From Spirochaetales bacterium (GTDB taxonomy: Bacteria > Spirochaetota > Spirochaetia > CADAEX01), in assembly GCA_024233785.1 (NCBI GenBank), contig JACKPD010000006.1, forward strand, positions 1 through 64,000: a stretch of DNA of 64,000 bases, written 5' to 3'. Shown one piece after another: positions 55,083-63,922 of the stretch. Numbering within the stretch: the first letter of the stretch is position 1; each line of letters starts with the position of its first letter. The notes beneath the pieces are model-generated. The model did no database searches. It had not been told where the DNA came from and was given only the letters and a program-made list of their open reading frames with translations. Made by a program: the position numbers and the translations under genes.

Positions 55083-55113
55083 AAACCTTTAAACAGCCTG
55101 CGGAATCGAAGGG

Positions 55114-55149
55114 ACCGGTACCTGACTGAAAGTTAAGTACCGGTTTTTT
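55114..55149 (+). terminator. Rho-independent terminator after the kinase gene
   Basis: Eight-base arms ACCGGTAC and GTACCGGT, 15-base loop, then a T run. It lies between convergent genes. Confidence 0.75.
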
Positions 55150-55213
55150 CGCTTAAGCTTAAATACAGCTTATATATAAAGGACAATTGCACTAACTGTA
55201 ATCAGCCGGTTAA

Positions 55214-56185
55214 TTATTCTGATGTTAAAATACTGAAAAGTTTTTCAGGCGTATCAGCAATAAAATCAGCTCCGGCGGCCCTAAGCCTCATCTCTGACCC
55301 TTTCGTGCCTCCTGGAGCCGAATAAGTCACCCCCACGGCTGTAAATGGAAAAGAGGCTTTTTTGGCGGCAATCATGTCATCAGGCATGTCCCCGACATAA
55401 TAAAAACTGTCAACAGATCTGTCGTCAGCCGTAATCTGCCCTGCGGCGGTATCCAGCATGAACGGGTCGGGCTTACTGAACGAAACCCTCCTGCCGCTTT
55501 TTTTCATCACTTCAGCTTCAGCCGCAAGGCAGTCATCAAGAGTAATAATTTTGCTGAAAACATCTATGCCGTGCTTCCCGACCGGATACACAGCCTCGGC
55601 CGCAGGCCTGCCTGTCGCAATCGCGAGAATACTCTTTTCAGCAAGCTCAGCGAGCTTGTTCCTTTCAACCAGCAGCTTTTCCCTGAGAATGAAACCGTCT
55701 TCTTTATAATGCATGGAAGAAAAGCCGTATGTAGATTTAAAGAGGACCGGGCCCAGATACACTTCCTGAAATATCTGCTTTATGATGTTGCCTGTTCCTA
55801 CATCTCCTTTATAATAATAATCGGCAGCGTCTGAACGAAAGGAAGGTGAAGACCCGAGGAGTTTTTCAAGGGGGTTTGTCTCTGTCTCAAGAAATGAGGC
55901 AAGAGATGAAATATCCCATCGGCCCCTGTCAAAATCATTTTCTGCTGACGGAACCTTTGACAGAAGCAGGGTAAGGACACGGTGCGTAAGGTCCCAGTCG
56001 TTATTAAGTCCTCCGCTCTGTTTTACAACCGCAAGGTCTGCAAGATCAAACAGGGGCTGTTTCAGCTTTCCCGCACCATGGCAGGGGCTTAAAAATATTG
56101 AGGCAGTTTTACGCACTGTATCCCTGTAGGAACTTGATACATCAATAAGTACGCCGTCCATATCAAACACAATCAGTTTTTTCAT
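55214..56185 (-). CDS. HAD-superfamily hydrolase (subfamily IA)
   Basis: Phosphatase-type HAD protein with DxD nucleophile in VFDMDGVLIDVSSSYRDTVR. Motif II/III elements are AIATGRPAAEAVY and FSKPDPFMLD, and motif IV is YYVGDMPDDMIAAKKA. The opening LIDVSSSYRDTVRKT and the SGGLNNDWDLT segment recall TIGR01548 (HAD-SF-IA-hyp1), from memory. At 323 residues it is longer than most, owing to a large cap. Overlaps the upstream HAD gene by 4 bases. Substrate unknown. Confidence 0.85.
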   Translation of the reverse strand: MKKLIVFDMDGVLIDVSSSYRDTVRKTASIFLSPCHGAGKLKQPLFDLADLAVVKQSGGLNNDWDLTHRVLTLLLSKVPSAENDFDRGRWDISSLASFLETETNPLEKLLGSSPSFRSDAADYYYKGDVGTGNIIKQIFQEVYLGPVLFKSTYGFSSMHYKEDGFILREKLLVERNKLAELAEKSILAIATGRPAAEAVYPVGKHGIDVFSKIITLDDCLAAEAEVMKKSGRRVSFSKPDPFMLDTAAGQITADDRSVDSFYYVGDMPDDMIAAKKASFPFTAVGVTYSAPGGTKGSEMRLRAAGADFIADTPEKLFSILTSE

Positions 56186-56874
56186 ATTATCAGCCTGCTG
56201 TTACTCAATAATTCCGGAAGCTCCGGAACTGATTTTATATAGTTATATTTTTTACCTGTGAATCTTTTTCTCATTTTCCCGTCCGGGTCAATTAATACAG
56301 GAAATGAGCACCAGTCGAGGAGCGGCAAATCTGTATATCCGTCGCCGATAACTATTGTTTTTACAGGATCATATCCTAGAGCATCGGCGTGGGTAATTTT
56401 ATCCTCACCCTTTCTTACATGATAGTCCATACCTGAAATCCTGTTTCCCCTGTAGGTAAAATAATTTGATACAATTCTTGAAAAAAAACCGTCCGCTTTT
56501 CTCTTAACAAGCGGAGGATGGCATAAATCCCAGGTGCCGCAGCTGATTATTGACATCGGGAACCCTTTATTATAAAGATCAGAGAATACATCTATATGGC
56601 TGTCAGGTATCTGGGAGGCAATTGATGTGGTAACTTTTTCAATAACCGATTTTTCAGTATCTTTTACAATCCAGTTAAAATACTTTTTGAAGGAATGCCC
56701 AAGCAGCTGTTTCTGATCAGCAAAAATAGCAGCCCGGCTGACAGCTCTCTTAAAAAAAGGAAGTGAGTCTTTTTCAATATTAATCAGATAATCAAGAAAA
56801 AACTGTTCGCTGTCATACGGCATAAAAGGAAGGATTGTACCGTCGTAATCCCAAATTATATTCCATTTATTCAA
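56182..56874 (-). CDS. HAD-superfamily phosphatase, phosphoserine-phosphatase-like
   Basis: Second HAD enzyme of the operon. Nucleophile motif IIWDYDGTILPFMPYD; motif II in MSIISCGTWDLCHPPL; motif III K in RKGEDKITH; motif IV VIGDGYTDLPLLDWC. The layout is close to SerB-like and PHOSPHO1-like phosphatases, which act on small phosphomonoesters. Length 230. It overlaps genes on both sides by ATGA (4 bases), so three genes form a tight unit with the Fe-ADH first. Confidence 0.85.
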   Translation of the reverse strand: MNKWNIIWDYDGTILPFMPYDSEQFFLDYLINIEKDSLPFFKRAVSRAAIFADQKQLLGHSFKKYFNWIVKDTEKSVIEKVTTSIASQIPDSHIDVFSDLYNKGFPMSIISCGTWDLCHPPLVKRKADGFFSRIVSNYFTYRGNRISGMDYHVRKGEDKITHADALGYDPVKTIVIGDGYTDLPLLDWCSFPVLIDPDGKMRKRFTGKKYNYIKSVPELPELLSNSRLII

Positions 56875-58109
56875 TTATTCTCTTTCAACCTGTCCATCAT
56901 TATGTTGTATATATCATCAGTTTCAAGCCTGACAGGCGAGTTTTTTCCATCTGATGCGGCAGCTGTTTTTCTTATCAGATTCTCTTCAAATCCGTATTTC
57001 TCAAGATAAGGCATGCTGAATTTCAATGTCCATTCATCAAGGAGCTCAATTAGCGCATAACAGGCTTCCTTAACAGATTTATAGTCCCTTCCTGTAAGCA
57101 GTTCTGAAGCTGATGCGTATTTCTGCAGGGCATTTCCATCAGGTGATATCTCAAACAGCCTGTTAATTATATATTTTGTCGCAGGCAATAGCAATGTGCC
57201 GCAAACCGTGCCGTGAGGAATTGCTGAAAACCCGCCGGCAGGGGACGCTATCCCGTGCACAACTCCAAGGCCCGCGGCAGTAAGGGTAATCCCTGAAACA
57301 TAAGCGGCCCAGGCCATTGCGGCCCTTCCGGCAACATCACTTCCGTTAAAAACCGCCTTTTCAATATTCATCCCCGCAGCTTTAAGTGCGGCAGATGCAA
57401 GCGAATCTGTATATACAGAAGCTTTTACCGAGACAAAAGACTCAAGAAGCTGGGTCACAGCATCCATACCGGAGGAAGCTGTGATTTCAGGCGGGCAGGA
57501 GATCATAAGCTCAGGGTCAATTACAGCATAATCCGGCACCATGGATTCATGCCTTAACGATTTTTTAAAACCTGCCTCCCCCACACTGCTTATAACAGAG
57601 TTTTTTGTAGCCTCCGATCCCGTACCTGAAGTTGTAGGTACCGCGATAAACGGCAGCTTTGGCCCTTTAAGGTGCAGGGTACCTACCCCTTCAAGGTAAT
57701 CCCGGACACTTCCGCTGTGCAGAGCCATAACGGAAGCCGCCTTACCCGCGTCAATTACACTACCCCCCCCAATTGCAGCGGTGATTGTGACATTGTTTCT
57801 TTTCATCTCCTCCACTGCATCATCAACCATTGAAGGATCAGGTTCTCCGGGTATGGCAAAAAAAACAACTTTTCTGCCGCTTCCGGTGAGCATTCTGTAT
57901 ATTTTATCCCGGAACCCTGTTTTTTGAAGAAAGGAAGAGCCGGTAAATACAGCAGCCGTTCCATTACCTGGTGAAGAGACTATTTTCTCAAGAGAAGAGA
58001 CACTTCCCCTTCCAAAATAAAGCTGCGGTGTGCGGGAGACTTGAAAATTATCATCGAATTTCAATTCCGCATTGAAAGATACATCGTAATTTTTGTTATT
58101 ATAGCGCAT
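56871..58109 (-). CDS. Iron-containing (group III) alcohol dehydrogenase
   Basis: Two-domain dehydrogenase. The NAD site is GGGSVIDAGKAASVMAL and the middle signature is VPTTSGTGSEATKNSVIS. In FucO-type enzymes metal ligands are D, H, H and H; here the first pair reads DAVTQLLESFVS (second His is Gln) and the later pair GVVHGIASPAGGFSAIPHG keeps both ligands while the intervening H is Ser. Some relatives share the D-Q form. Length 412. AGGGGA lies before the ATG. Possible role: reduction or oxidation of a short aldehyde/alcohol linked to the two HAD phosphatases downstream. Confidence 0.88.
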   Translation of the reverse strand: MRYNNKNYDVSFNAELKFDDNFQVSRTPQLYFGRGSVSSLEKIVSSPGNGTAAVFTGSSFLQKTGFRDKIYRMLTGSGRKVVFFAIPGEPDPSMVDDAVEEMKRNNVTITAAIGGGSVIDAGKAASVMALHSGSVRDYLEGVGTLHLKGPKLPFIAVPTTSGTGSEATKNSVISSVGEAGFKKSLRHESMVPDYAVIDPELMISCPPEITASSGMDAVTQLLESFVSVKASVYTDSLASAALKAAGMNIEKAVFNGSDVAGRAAMAWAAYVSGITLTAAGLGVVHGIASPAGGFSAIPHGTVCGTLLLPATKYIINRLFEISPDGNALQKYASASELLTGRDYKSVKEACYALIELLDEWTLKFSMPYLEKYGFEENLIRKTAAASDGKNSPVRLETDDIYNIMMDRLKENN

Positions 58110-58139
58110 AACGGCTTAATCCCCTGTAAGACAGGCCTT

Positions 58140-58718
58140 TTAAAGATTTCCCTTAAGGCCTATTTCCTGTGCAGCTTTCCTCATCCCTTCTATTGTCTGA
58201 GTAATAATTTCCGGCAGCTCCATTCCAAGCATCTGCGCCCCGTTTTCAATTACAGACCGGTCCACACCGGCAGCGAATCTTTTGTCTTTCCATTTTTTCA
58301 TTACAGATTTTGCTGAAGTATCAAGAACGCTTTTCGAAGGCCTTACCATTGCGGTAGTAGCTACAAGCCCGGTCAGCTCGTCTATGGTATATAATATTTT
58401 TTCCATTCTGCTTTCAGGTTTTACATCTGAACAGATTCCCCAGCCGTGACTTACAACAGCCCTAATATAATCTTCCGGCCAAAGCTCTTCCTCAAGTATT
58501 TCTTTTGTCTTACTGCAGTGCTGTTCAGGATATTTTTCATAATCAAGATCATGGATAAGCCCGATAATCCCCCATTTCTCAGCATCTTCATTTTCAAGTA
58601 CGGCAAAATGTCTCATCACAGATTCAACTGCAAAAGCGTGTTTTATAAGACTGTCACTCTGATTATATTTTTTAAGCAGGGTCAAAGCTGCTTCCCTGTC
58701 TGGTATATTCCGGCTCAT
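58140..58718 (-). CDS. HD-domain phosphohydrolase
   Basis: Metal-dependent HD-fold protein with the full ligand set: SLIKHAFAVESVMRH, GLIHDLDYEKYP, VSHGWG and YTIDELTGL. I place the start at ATG 58718, with GGGAGGA immediately upstream; the product has 192 residues. The frame is open to 58799 inside the neighbouring gene. The ATG overlaps the stop of the cysteine-rich gene by 4 bases. Many relatives hydrolyse nucleotides; the substrate is unknown. Confidence 0.85.
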   Translation of the reverse strand: MSRNIPDREAALTLLKKYNQSDSLIKHAFAVESVMRHFAVLENEDAEKWGIIGLIHDLDYEKYPEQHCSKTKEILEEELWPEDYIRAVVSHGWGICSDVKPESRMEKILYTIDELTGLVATTAMVRPSKSVLDTSAKSVMKKWKDKRFAAGVDRSVIENGAQMLGMELPEIITQTIEGMRKAAQEIGLKGNL

Positions 58719-59017
58719 CCTTCCTCCCGATACTTTGTAAGTATTTTTGTAAATATTTTTAAAAAACCGCCTTTCCTGAAAAAAACAACATACCCGCAAT
58801 CATCAGGCAGATAGCTGCTGAAAAGCGCATGAAATATTGTCATTTTTCTGCATTCGCGGCACAGTATAAACCTTTTCTCATAGACAAGGCACCGGTTCGA
58901 CTCAATATCAAGATACTGGCACGGACTGTTCTTATCTATTATACAGTTCCCGTCGATAACTTTTTTTTTCAGGCAGCAGATGCCGCATTTATTGCAGAGA
59001 TTCTCCCACCATTTCAT
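58715..59017 (-). CDS. YkgJ-like cysteine-rich protein
   Basis: Small cytosolic protein with CNKCGICC near the N terminus (residues 8-15), then cysteines in SPCQYLD, NRCLVYEKRF and LCRECRKM. This is the CxxCxxCC pattern of the putative zinc- or iron-chelating YkgJ family. The last 30 residues are hydrophobic and basic. One hundred residues. Translationally coupled to the HD gene. Function unknown. Confidence 0.8.
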   Translation of the reverse strand: MKWWENLCNKCGICCLKKKVIDGNCIIDKNSPCQYLDIESNRCLVYEKRFILCRECRKMTIFHALFSSYLPDDCGYVVFFRKGGFLKIFTKILTKYREEG

Positions 59018-59029
59018 ATTTAATACCGG

Positions 59030-61078
59030 CTACTGGCCCGCGGCAAAATAGCCCATTTCATCCCGTCCGCTTTTTTTATTGTAGACAGTTTCAAGTTTTA
59101 CCGGTATATATTTACGGCCGAACTCTTCAAAGCTTTTTGATCTGTATTCAAGCAGATAATAGCTGCTTGCCGAATCTCTTATGACATTTGCGATTTCACC
59201 TATTCCATCCGGCTCATAAATGTAGTAACTGGATCCGCCTGTTTCCCTGCACAGATAATCAAGTTCTTCGTTAACAGCGCCTGGTTCAAAATATATATAA
59301 TAAAAATTTATGTTATTGTTCCTCAGGTACTGCATGATATCTACAAGCCTGTACTGATCAAATTTAAAAAGCGACGGTTTGCCTGAATAAAGAAACACAA
59401 CAGCCTTTTTATCCATACTCCTTACAATCTGTGAAGCGCCTAGCCTGATGCCGGCTCCAAGCGCAAATTCCGAAGAATAGGACGTGCTCTGCAGAATATT
59501 ATTTATTACATCTTCTTTCTCTGTTTTCTCATCAGCAATCATCGCGGCATTCCTGCCGGCTGAAATAAGCCTGATCCTGTCGGTGGTTTTAAATGAACCG
59601 TAAAGTTCATTGATGGTTTTCCTTAAGACATCCTTCTTTTCTGTCATGTATACTGATTCTTCAAAAACAATGGAAATGTCTGCTGTTTTTGACTGATTTC
59701 CCTGAAAAACAAGGGACAAGTCATCCGGATATTTCCCGTCCTCTGATATTCTGAAGTTGCCTTTTTCAAGGCCGATAACAGGCTGACCGTTTCTTTTTTC
59801 TATACTTGCAAGCAGTCTTACATTGGGAAATTTCGCCTCATCAATACTGTCTATCCTGACAAACAACCCTTCATACACAGATTCAATATCGGAGAGAAAC
59901 ATTATACTGTTATTGTTGAAATCAGAAGCCATAAGGTCGTTGTTTACATTATATCTTGCAAAGGCCAGACGCCCCTGCCTGCCTGCTTCGAATATTACTT
60001 CAGCATGTTCAAGCTCCAGATTAAAAACAACTATACGGTCAGTATCCGCTACAAGGAGGGAATTTCCGCTGCCCGCAGATATCCCTTCCGGGCCGTGAAA
60101 AATTCCCCGTCCGACAGTCTTTATAAAATTACCGCTGTGATCAAATATATCAATAGATTTTCTGTCAAGATCAGCTACACAGACCATATCATCAATAACC
60201 GCTACTCCGGTAGGCCCTTTAAGACCTTGATATCTGCCTGATGATTTTCCAAAACTTAGTATGAACTGGCCGTCATAATCAAATTTTGAAACCCTTTTAT
60301 TCCCCCAGTCAGAAACATAGATATAGCCGTTTCCGCTGTCTGCAAGGTACTGCGGCCCCAAAAGCTCTCCGCTCCCGCTTCCCCTTTGCCCGAATTTCCT
60401 TTCTATCCGTCCTCCAAGAGTAAGCTTTGTTATCTGGTTGCCTGAATATTCGCTGACAAAAAGTGACCCGTCTTTAGCGCTTATTACATCAAAAGGATTA
60501 TTTATAACCCCAAGGCCCCCTTTTATCCTGCTCAGAAGTCTTCCATTGGCGTTAAAAACAACAAGTTCATTTGTGACAAAACTCGCAACGATAAAATCAC
60601 CGCCGGGAAGAGGGAGCACTGCCCCGGGACGTCTGAAATACCGTCCGTCTTCCCCGCTTCCCCCTTTTATCTCTTTTTCAATTATCAGTTTTTTTGCGTT
60701 CTGAGGAATATCATAAATCCGGCGTTTTGATGAAATTATTTCCATTTTATTATCAAGATTTGTGGATCTGTATCCCGAATCAATCAGGGCCTTCCAGACA
60801 GACATGGCGGTATCCTCAAGGCCGGACATGTAATAAGCTCTTCCGAGCCATTCTCTTGAAAGATAGTCCTGGGGATTGTATGAAACCGCTTTTTCAAATG
60901 AGAATATTGCCTTGTTGTAATACCCTGTGTAAAAAGACTTTACCCCCCATTTAAATTCATCAAAACCCTGGGAAATATCCATAAAATTCTGGGGGGATGC
61001 TGTAAATACTGAGTAGAGAAATATTACAATAGAAATGGTTAATATATGAAATCGGCGTGATGATCTGGTTTTTTTCAC
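59030..61078 (-). CDS. TPR, NHL-propeller and VWA-like exported protein
   Basis: Secreted or envelope protein of 682 residues. A signal peptide (residues 8-29) leads to a TPR-like pair (GYYNKAIFSFEKAVSYNPQD). About 140-400 are NHL repeats: GGDFIVASFVTNELVVFNANG, GYIYVSDWGNKRVSKFDYDG, DMVCVADLDRKSIDIFDHSG. The C-terminal 220 residues resemble a von Willebrand A domain (DISIVFEESVYM, then KKAVVFLYSG), but the MIDAS DxSxS reads EESVY. The start is GTG at 61078 with no clear ribosome binding site. Likely a scaffold or binding protein. Confidence 0.78.
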   Translation of the reverse strand: MKKTRSSRRFHILTISIVIFLYSVFTASPQNFMDISQGFDEFKWGVKSFYTGYYNKAIFSFEKAVSYNPQDYLSREWLGRAYYMSGLEDTAMSVWKALIDSGYRSTNLDNKMEIISSKRRIYDIPQNAKKLIIEKEIKGGSGEDGRYFRRPGAVLPLPGGDFIVASFVTNELVVFNANGRLLSRIKGGLGVINNPFDVISAKDGSLFVSEYSGNQITKLTLGGRIERKFGQRGSGSGELLGPQYLADSGNGYIYVSDWGNKRVSKFDYDGQFILSFGKSSGRYQGLKGPTGVAVIDDMVCVADLDRKSIDIFDHSGNFIKTVGRGIFHGPEGISAGSGNSLLVADTDRIVVFNLELEHAEVIFEAGRQGRLAFARYNVNNDLMASDFNNNSIMFLSDIESVYEGLFVRIDSIDEAKFPNVRLLASIEKRNGQPVIGLEKGNFRISEDGKYPDDLSLVFQGNQSKTADISIVFEESVYMTEKKDVLRKTINELYGSFKTTDRIRLISAGRNAAMIADEKTEKEDVINNILQSTSYSSEFALGAGIRLGASQIVRSMDKKAVVFLYSGKPSLFKFDQYRLVDIMQYLRNNNINFYYIYFEPGAVNEELDYLCRETGGSSYYIYEPDGIGEIANVIRDSASSYYLLEYRSKSFEEFGRKYIPVKLETVYNKKSGRDEMGYFAAGQ

Positions 61079-61123
61079 AGAAACATTATGCAGTATGTAA
61101 GTTTTTTTGTCCAGAATTAATAC

Positions 61124-61294
61124 TTAAACCAGAAAATCAACTTCACTGTCATCTGTTACAGCGCTTAAATCTCCCTTTACTCCAAGGAAAAGAAGTCCTT
61201 TCAGGTCTTTGTCATCGATCAGGGAATCTTGTTCCGGAAGTTTAGGCATTTTATGCGTCTGGCTGACAGGAATATCTTTTATACTTTCAACCAT
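61124..61294 (-). CDS. Small hypothetical protein, 56 residues
   Basis: Open frame from ATG at 61294 with AAGGAG 9 bases upstream to TAA at 61124. It begins MVESIKDIPVSQTHKMPKL and ends in an acidic stretch TDDSEVDFLV. The product is hydrophilic and acidic with no cysteine or membrane segment. It fills the gap between two TPR-containing genes on the same strand (46 bases to the next, 41 from the previous), which supports a real gene in that operon. Family unknown. Confidence 0.6.
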   Translation of the reverse strand: MVESIKDIPVSQTHKMPKLPEQDSLIDDKDLKGLLFLGVKGDLSAVTDDSEVDFLV

Positions 61295-61334
61295 AATCCT
61301 GCTCTCCTTATACAGGCATTATCGGCTTTATCAA

Positions 61335-62006
61335 TTATTTTCTTGAATCCATCACCTGTTTCAGGTGTTTTGCAACAATCCTGTTCCCTTTGGATTTATC
61401 AAAGGCAATCCGCAGATATTCAAGAGACTCATCTGTTTTACCGTTTTTAAACAGGGCCCAGCCCAGAGAATCAAGATACGGATAGTGCTCAGGCGATTTT
61501 TCTACAGCCCTGCGGCAGTATACAACGGCTTTTTTAGGATCAATATTTTCATCAGCAAGAATATAACCGATTGAATTAAGAGTGGAAGCATGTTCAGGGT
61601 CAAGTTCAAGCGCTTTTTCATAGTATTCCATGGATTTTTCTGTATTATTCTGATGATAATGGATATATCCGTAAGAGCAATATACCTGTACAGATTCATA
61701 TCCGTCTTCAATAAGCCGCTTAAGTTCAAAATCTGCCATCCTGAACTGTTCCGTAATAGCGTAAATATAACACAGGACCATTCTGCACTGATAAATGTAA
61801 AGGACATTGGAATGGGAAGTTATAACCTGTTCAAGAAACAGCACAGCTTCATCATACTGCTTCAGCTGGGTGTAACAAAGCCCGAGGTAGTATGACAGGT
61901 CAGCGTTATCCTCAAGATTATGCTCCGATTTTAGAAGTTCCTTGAGTGCCTTGTCATACTTTTTTTCCCGGTAAAGCCTTACAGCTTTCTGGAAATTATT
62001 ATCCAT
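61335..62006 (-). CDS. Tetratricopeptide-repeat protein
   Basis: About six TPR units in 223 residues, for example FQKAVRLYREKKYDKALKEL, AVLFLEQVITSHSNVLYIY, SMEYYEKALELDPEHASTL and AVVYCRRAVEKSPEHYPYL. No signal peptide from the ATG at 62006, which has AGGA about 6 bases upstream and overlaps the surE end by 8 bp. A cytosolic protein-binding role is likely. Confidence 0.85.
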   Translation of the reverse strand: MDNNFQKAVRLYREKKYDKALKELLKSEHNLEDNADLSYYLGLCYTQLKQYDEAVLFLEQVITSHSNVLYIYQCRMVLCYIYAITEQFRMADFELKRLIEDGYESVQVYCSYGYIHYHQNNTEKSMEYYEKALELDPEHASTLNSIGYILADENIDPKKAVVYCRRAVEKSPEHYPYLDSLGWALFKNGKTDESLEYLRIAFDKSKGNRIVAKHLKQVMDSRK

Positions 62007-62760
62007 GACTTTTCCTGCTGAAAATATTTTTATACAGATGTCCTGTATCATTATCAATAAGCGGCTGAAGCAGCACAGGCGATATTGATATCATACCATT
62101 ATCAACAGCATAACAGTCAGTTCCGAATTTGTCATCATGTGATATCTTTTTTATTTCAAGAGTTATGTCAATGGTACCGTTTTTCTCAAAACCGCCGTGC
62201 CCTATATGCTCTTCATAAAACCGCCTTGCAGGGCTTGTTATCATAACCTCGTGAAGGAGAACAGGCGTGCTTGGAACATTGATGTTGATAAAATGATATT
62301 CATTCCAGTTTGAATAAAATGTTTCGATATTATCAGCTAAAAATGATGCTGCTTTTCCAAAAAAAAAGGGCTCGATGTGTGATGTTACTGATACGGCTAC
62401 ACCGGGAACACCCATAATCGCGGCCTGTCTTGCAGCTGCTGCGGTACCTGAATAAATTATATCTGTGCCCAGATTCGGCCCCAGATTGATACCTGATACA
62501 ACAATATCCGGGAAAAAGCCGTCAATTATTCCATGCAGGGTTCTGTGAACGCAATCTGCCGGAGTTCCGCTGCAGCTGTAGTGGGTATTGTCCATTTTTA
62601 TTATTTTTACATTCCCGTGAAAGGTAAGTGAATTGGAAAATCCGCTTCTTTCTTCCGCCGGGGCGACCACAATAATTTCATGTTTTCCGGCAAGGCTATC
62701 TTCAACAGCTTTAAGTCCCGGGCTGTTTATCCCGTCATCATTTGTAAGGAGAATTTTCAT
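61999..62760 (-). CDS. surE: 5'/3'-nucleotidase SurE
   Basis: Metal-dependent phosphatase of nucleoside monophosphates. The signature LLTNDDGINSPGLKAV contains the conserved DD pair; SGFSNSLTF has the catalytic-site Ser and Asn; VVSGINLGPNLGTDIIYSGTAAAARQA is a second conserved block. Length 253 is normal. It starts 7 bases after the galactokinase-like stop. Confidence 0.94.
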   Translation of the reverse strand: MKILLTNDDGINSPGLKAVEDSLAGKHEIIVVAPAEERSGFSNSLTFHGNVKIIKMDNTHYSCSGTPADCVHRTLHGIIDGFFPDIVVSGINLGPNLGTDIIYSGTAAAARQAAIMGVPGVAVSVTSHIEPFFFGKAASFLADNIETFYSNWNEYHFININVPSTPVLLHEVMITSPARRFYEEHIGHGGFEKNGTIDITLEIKKISHDDKFGTDCYAVDNGMISISPVLLQPLIDNDTGHLYKNIFSRKSHG

Positions 62761-62767
62761 ATTGCTT

Positions 62768-63922
62768 TCAGTCTAATGAATAAATAATCTTTGCGCCAGA
62801 GGAAACATTGCAGTTAAGCATATCAGCCTTAAATCCGAAGATTCTTTCGTATTCGTCCAGTTTTTCCCGGTACCGGTCAATTGCTGAATTTTTTATAAGT
62901 GTTATTGTACAGCCGCCGAATCCTGTCCCGGTTATTTTAGAACCGTAAATTCCCTCTATTTCCTGTGCCCTTTTCACAAGCCAGTCAATTTCAGGACAGG
63001 AGACCTCAAAATTATCCCTGAGGCTTTCATGGGACCTGTTCATCAGCTTGCCGAGTGTAATCATGTCGCCTTTTTTTATTGCGGTTCTGGATTCTTCTGT
63101 TCTTGTTATCTCATCAACTACATGCAGGCACCGTCTTCTTATATGCTCCGGGACAACTCCCATTCCATGACGCAGGTCGCTGTTACTATAATCCCGGAGA
63201 GCAGTCCCGAATTTGAATGAATTAAGCCCTTCTACACATTTACGTGTGTCCCTGCGTCTTTCTTCCACCTCTTTATCAACAGGGATAAGAGGTACATTTG
63301 AGACTGTGAGAATAAGCGAAACATCTTTTCCGGGTACAGGCAGATATTCTACTGTGCAGGAACGGAGATCCACATACAGAAGTTTGTCATTCTGTCCGTA
63401 AAGCGCGGAATAAACCCCGGAAGGGACTTTACTCGATCCCAGGAATTTATCCTCGCCGTTATATATAATTTTTACAATTTCTTCGTTTGACAGATCAAGT
63501 TTAAACAAACCGGAAAGGGCAATTGCTGTTGCGGTTTCAATGGAAGAAGAAGAAGATAGTCCTATTCCCTGGGGAATATTGCCGGACAGTGTAACATCAA
63601 GCCCTTTAAAAACATGACCTGCATTTTCCATGGAAAAAATAACGCTTTTTATATAATTTGCCCAGCGGTCTTCCCGTTTATACTTTATATTTGCCGCAGA
63701 TGTTCTTTTTCTTTCTGCAAAATCAACTGCATAAAAGCGGAGGGAATTGTCTTTTCGCCTTGAAATTGCAACAAAAACCTTTAAATCAAGCGCTGCCTGG
63801 ATCATAAATCCGTCATCAGAATCAACATGATTTCCCATAACAGTTACAGCCGCTGGAGCCTCAACTACAATTTCAGGGTCTGAAACATACTCATCCTGGT
63901 GAAGAGATATGATTTTTTCCAT
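62768..63922 (-). CDS. Galactokinase-like GHMP protein lacking key residues
   Basis: GHMP-kinase fold of 384 residues. The phosphate-binding loop is GIGLSSSSSIETA and the C-terminal motif is GSKITGTGFGGCTI, both good. The galactokinase signature APGRVNLIGEHTDY is altered to APAAVTVMGNHVDS (residues 22-35), so the catalytic Arg is A25 and the sugar-contact Glu is N31. The catalytic Asp in CGIMDQ falls at KVPSGVY, without an Asp. It may be a GHMP enzyme with another substrate or a non-catalytic sugar-binding protein. First gene of a unit with surE and TPR genes. Confidence 0.75.
   Translation of the reverse strand: MEKIISLHQDEYVSDPEIVVEAPAAVTVMGNHVDSDDGFMIQAALDLKVFVAISRRKDNSLRFYAVDFAERKRTSAANIKYKREDRWANYIKSVIFSMENAGHVFKGLDVTLSGNIPQGIGLSSSSSIETATAIALSGLFKLDLSNEEIVKIIYNGEDKFLGSSKVPSGVYSALYGQNDKLLYVDLRSCTVEYLPVPGKDVSLILTVSNVPLIPVDKEVEERRRDTRKCVEGLNSFKFGTALRDYSNSDLRHGMGVVPEHIRRRCLHVVDEITRTEESRTAIKKGDMITLGKLMNRSHESLRDNFEVSCPEIDWLVKRAQEIEGIYGSKITGTGFGGCTITLIKNSAIDRYREKLDEYERIFGFKADMLNCNVSSGAKIIYSLD

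Noticed and set aside
58133..58161. Inverted repeat AGGCCTT/AAGGCCT at the end of the HD gene
   Set aside because: It lies partly in coding sequence and has no T run; may be incidental.
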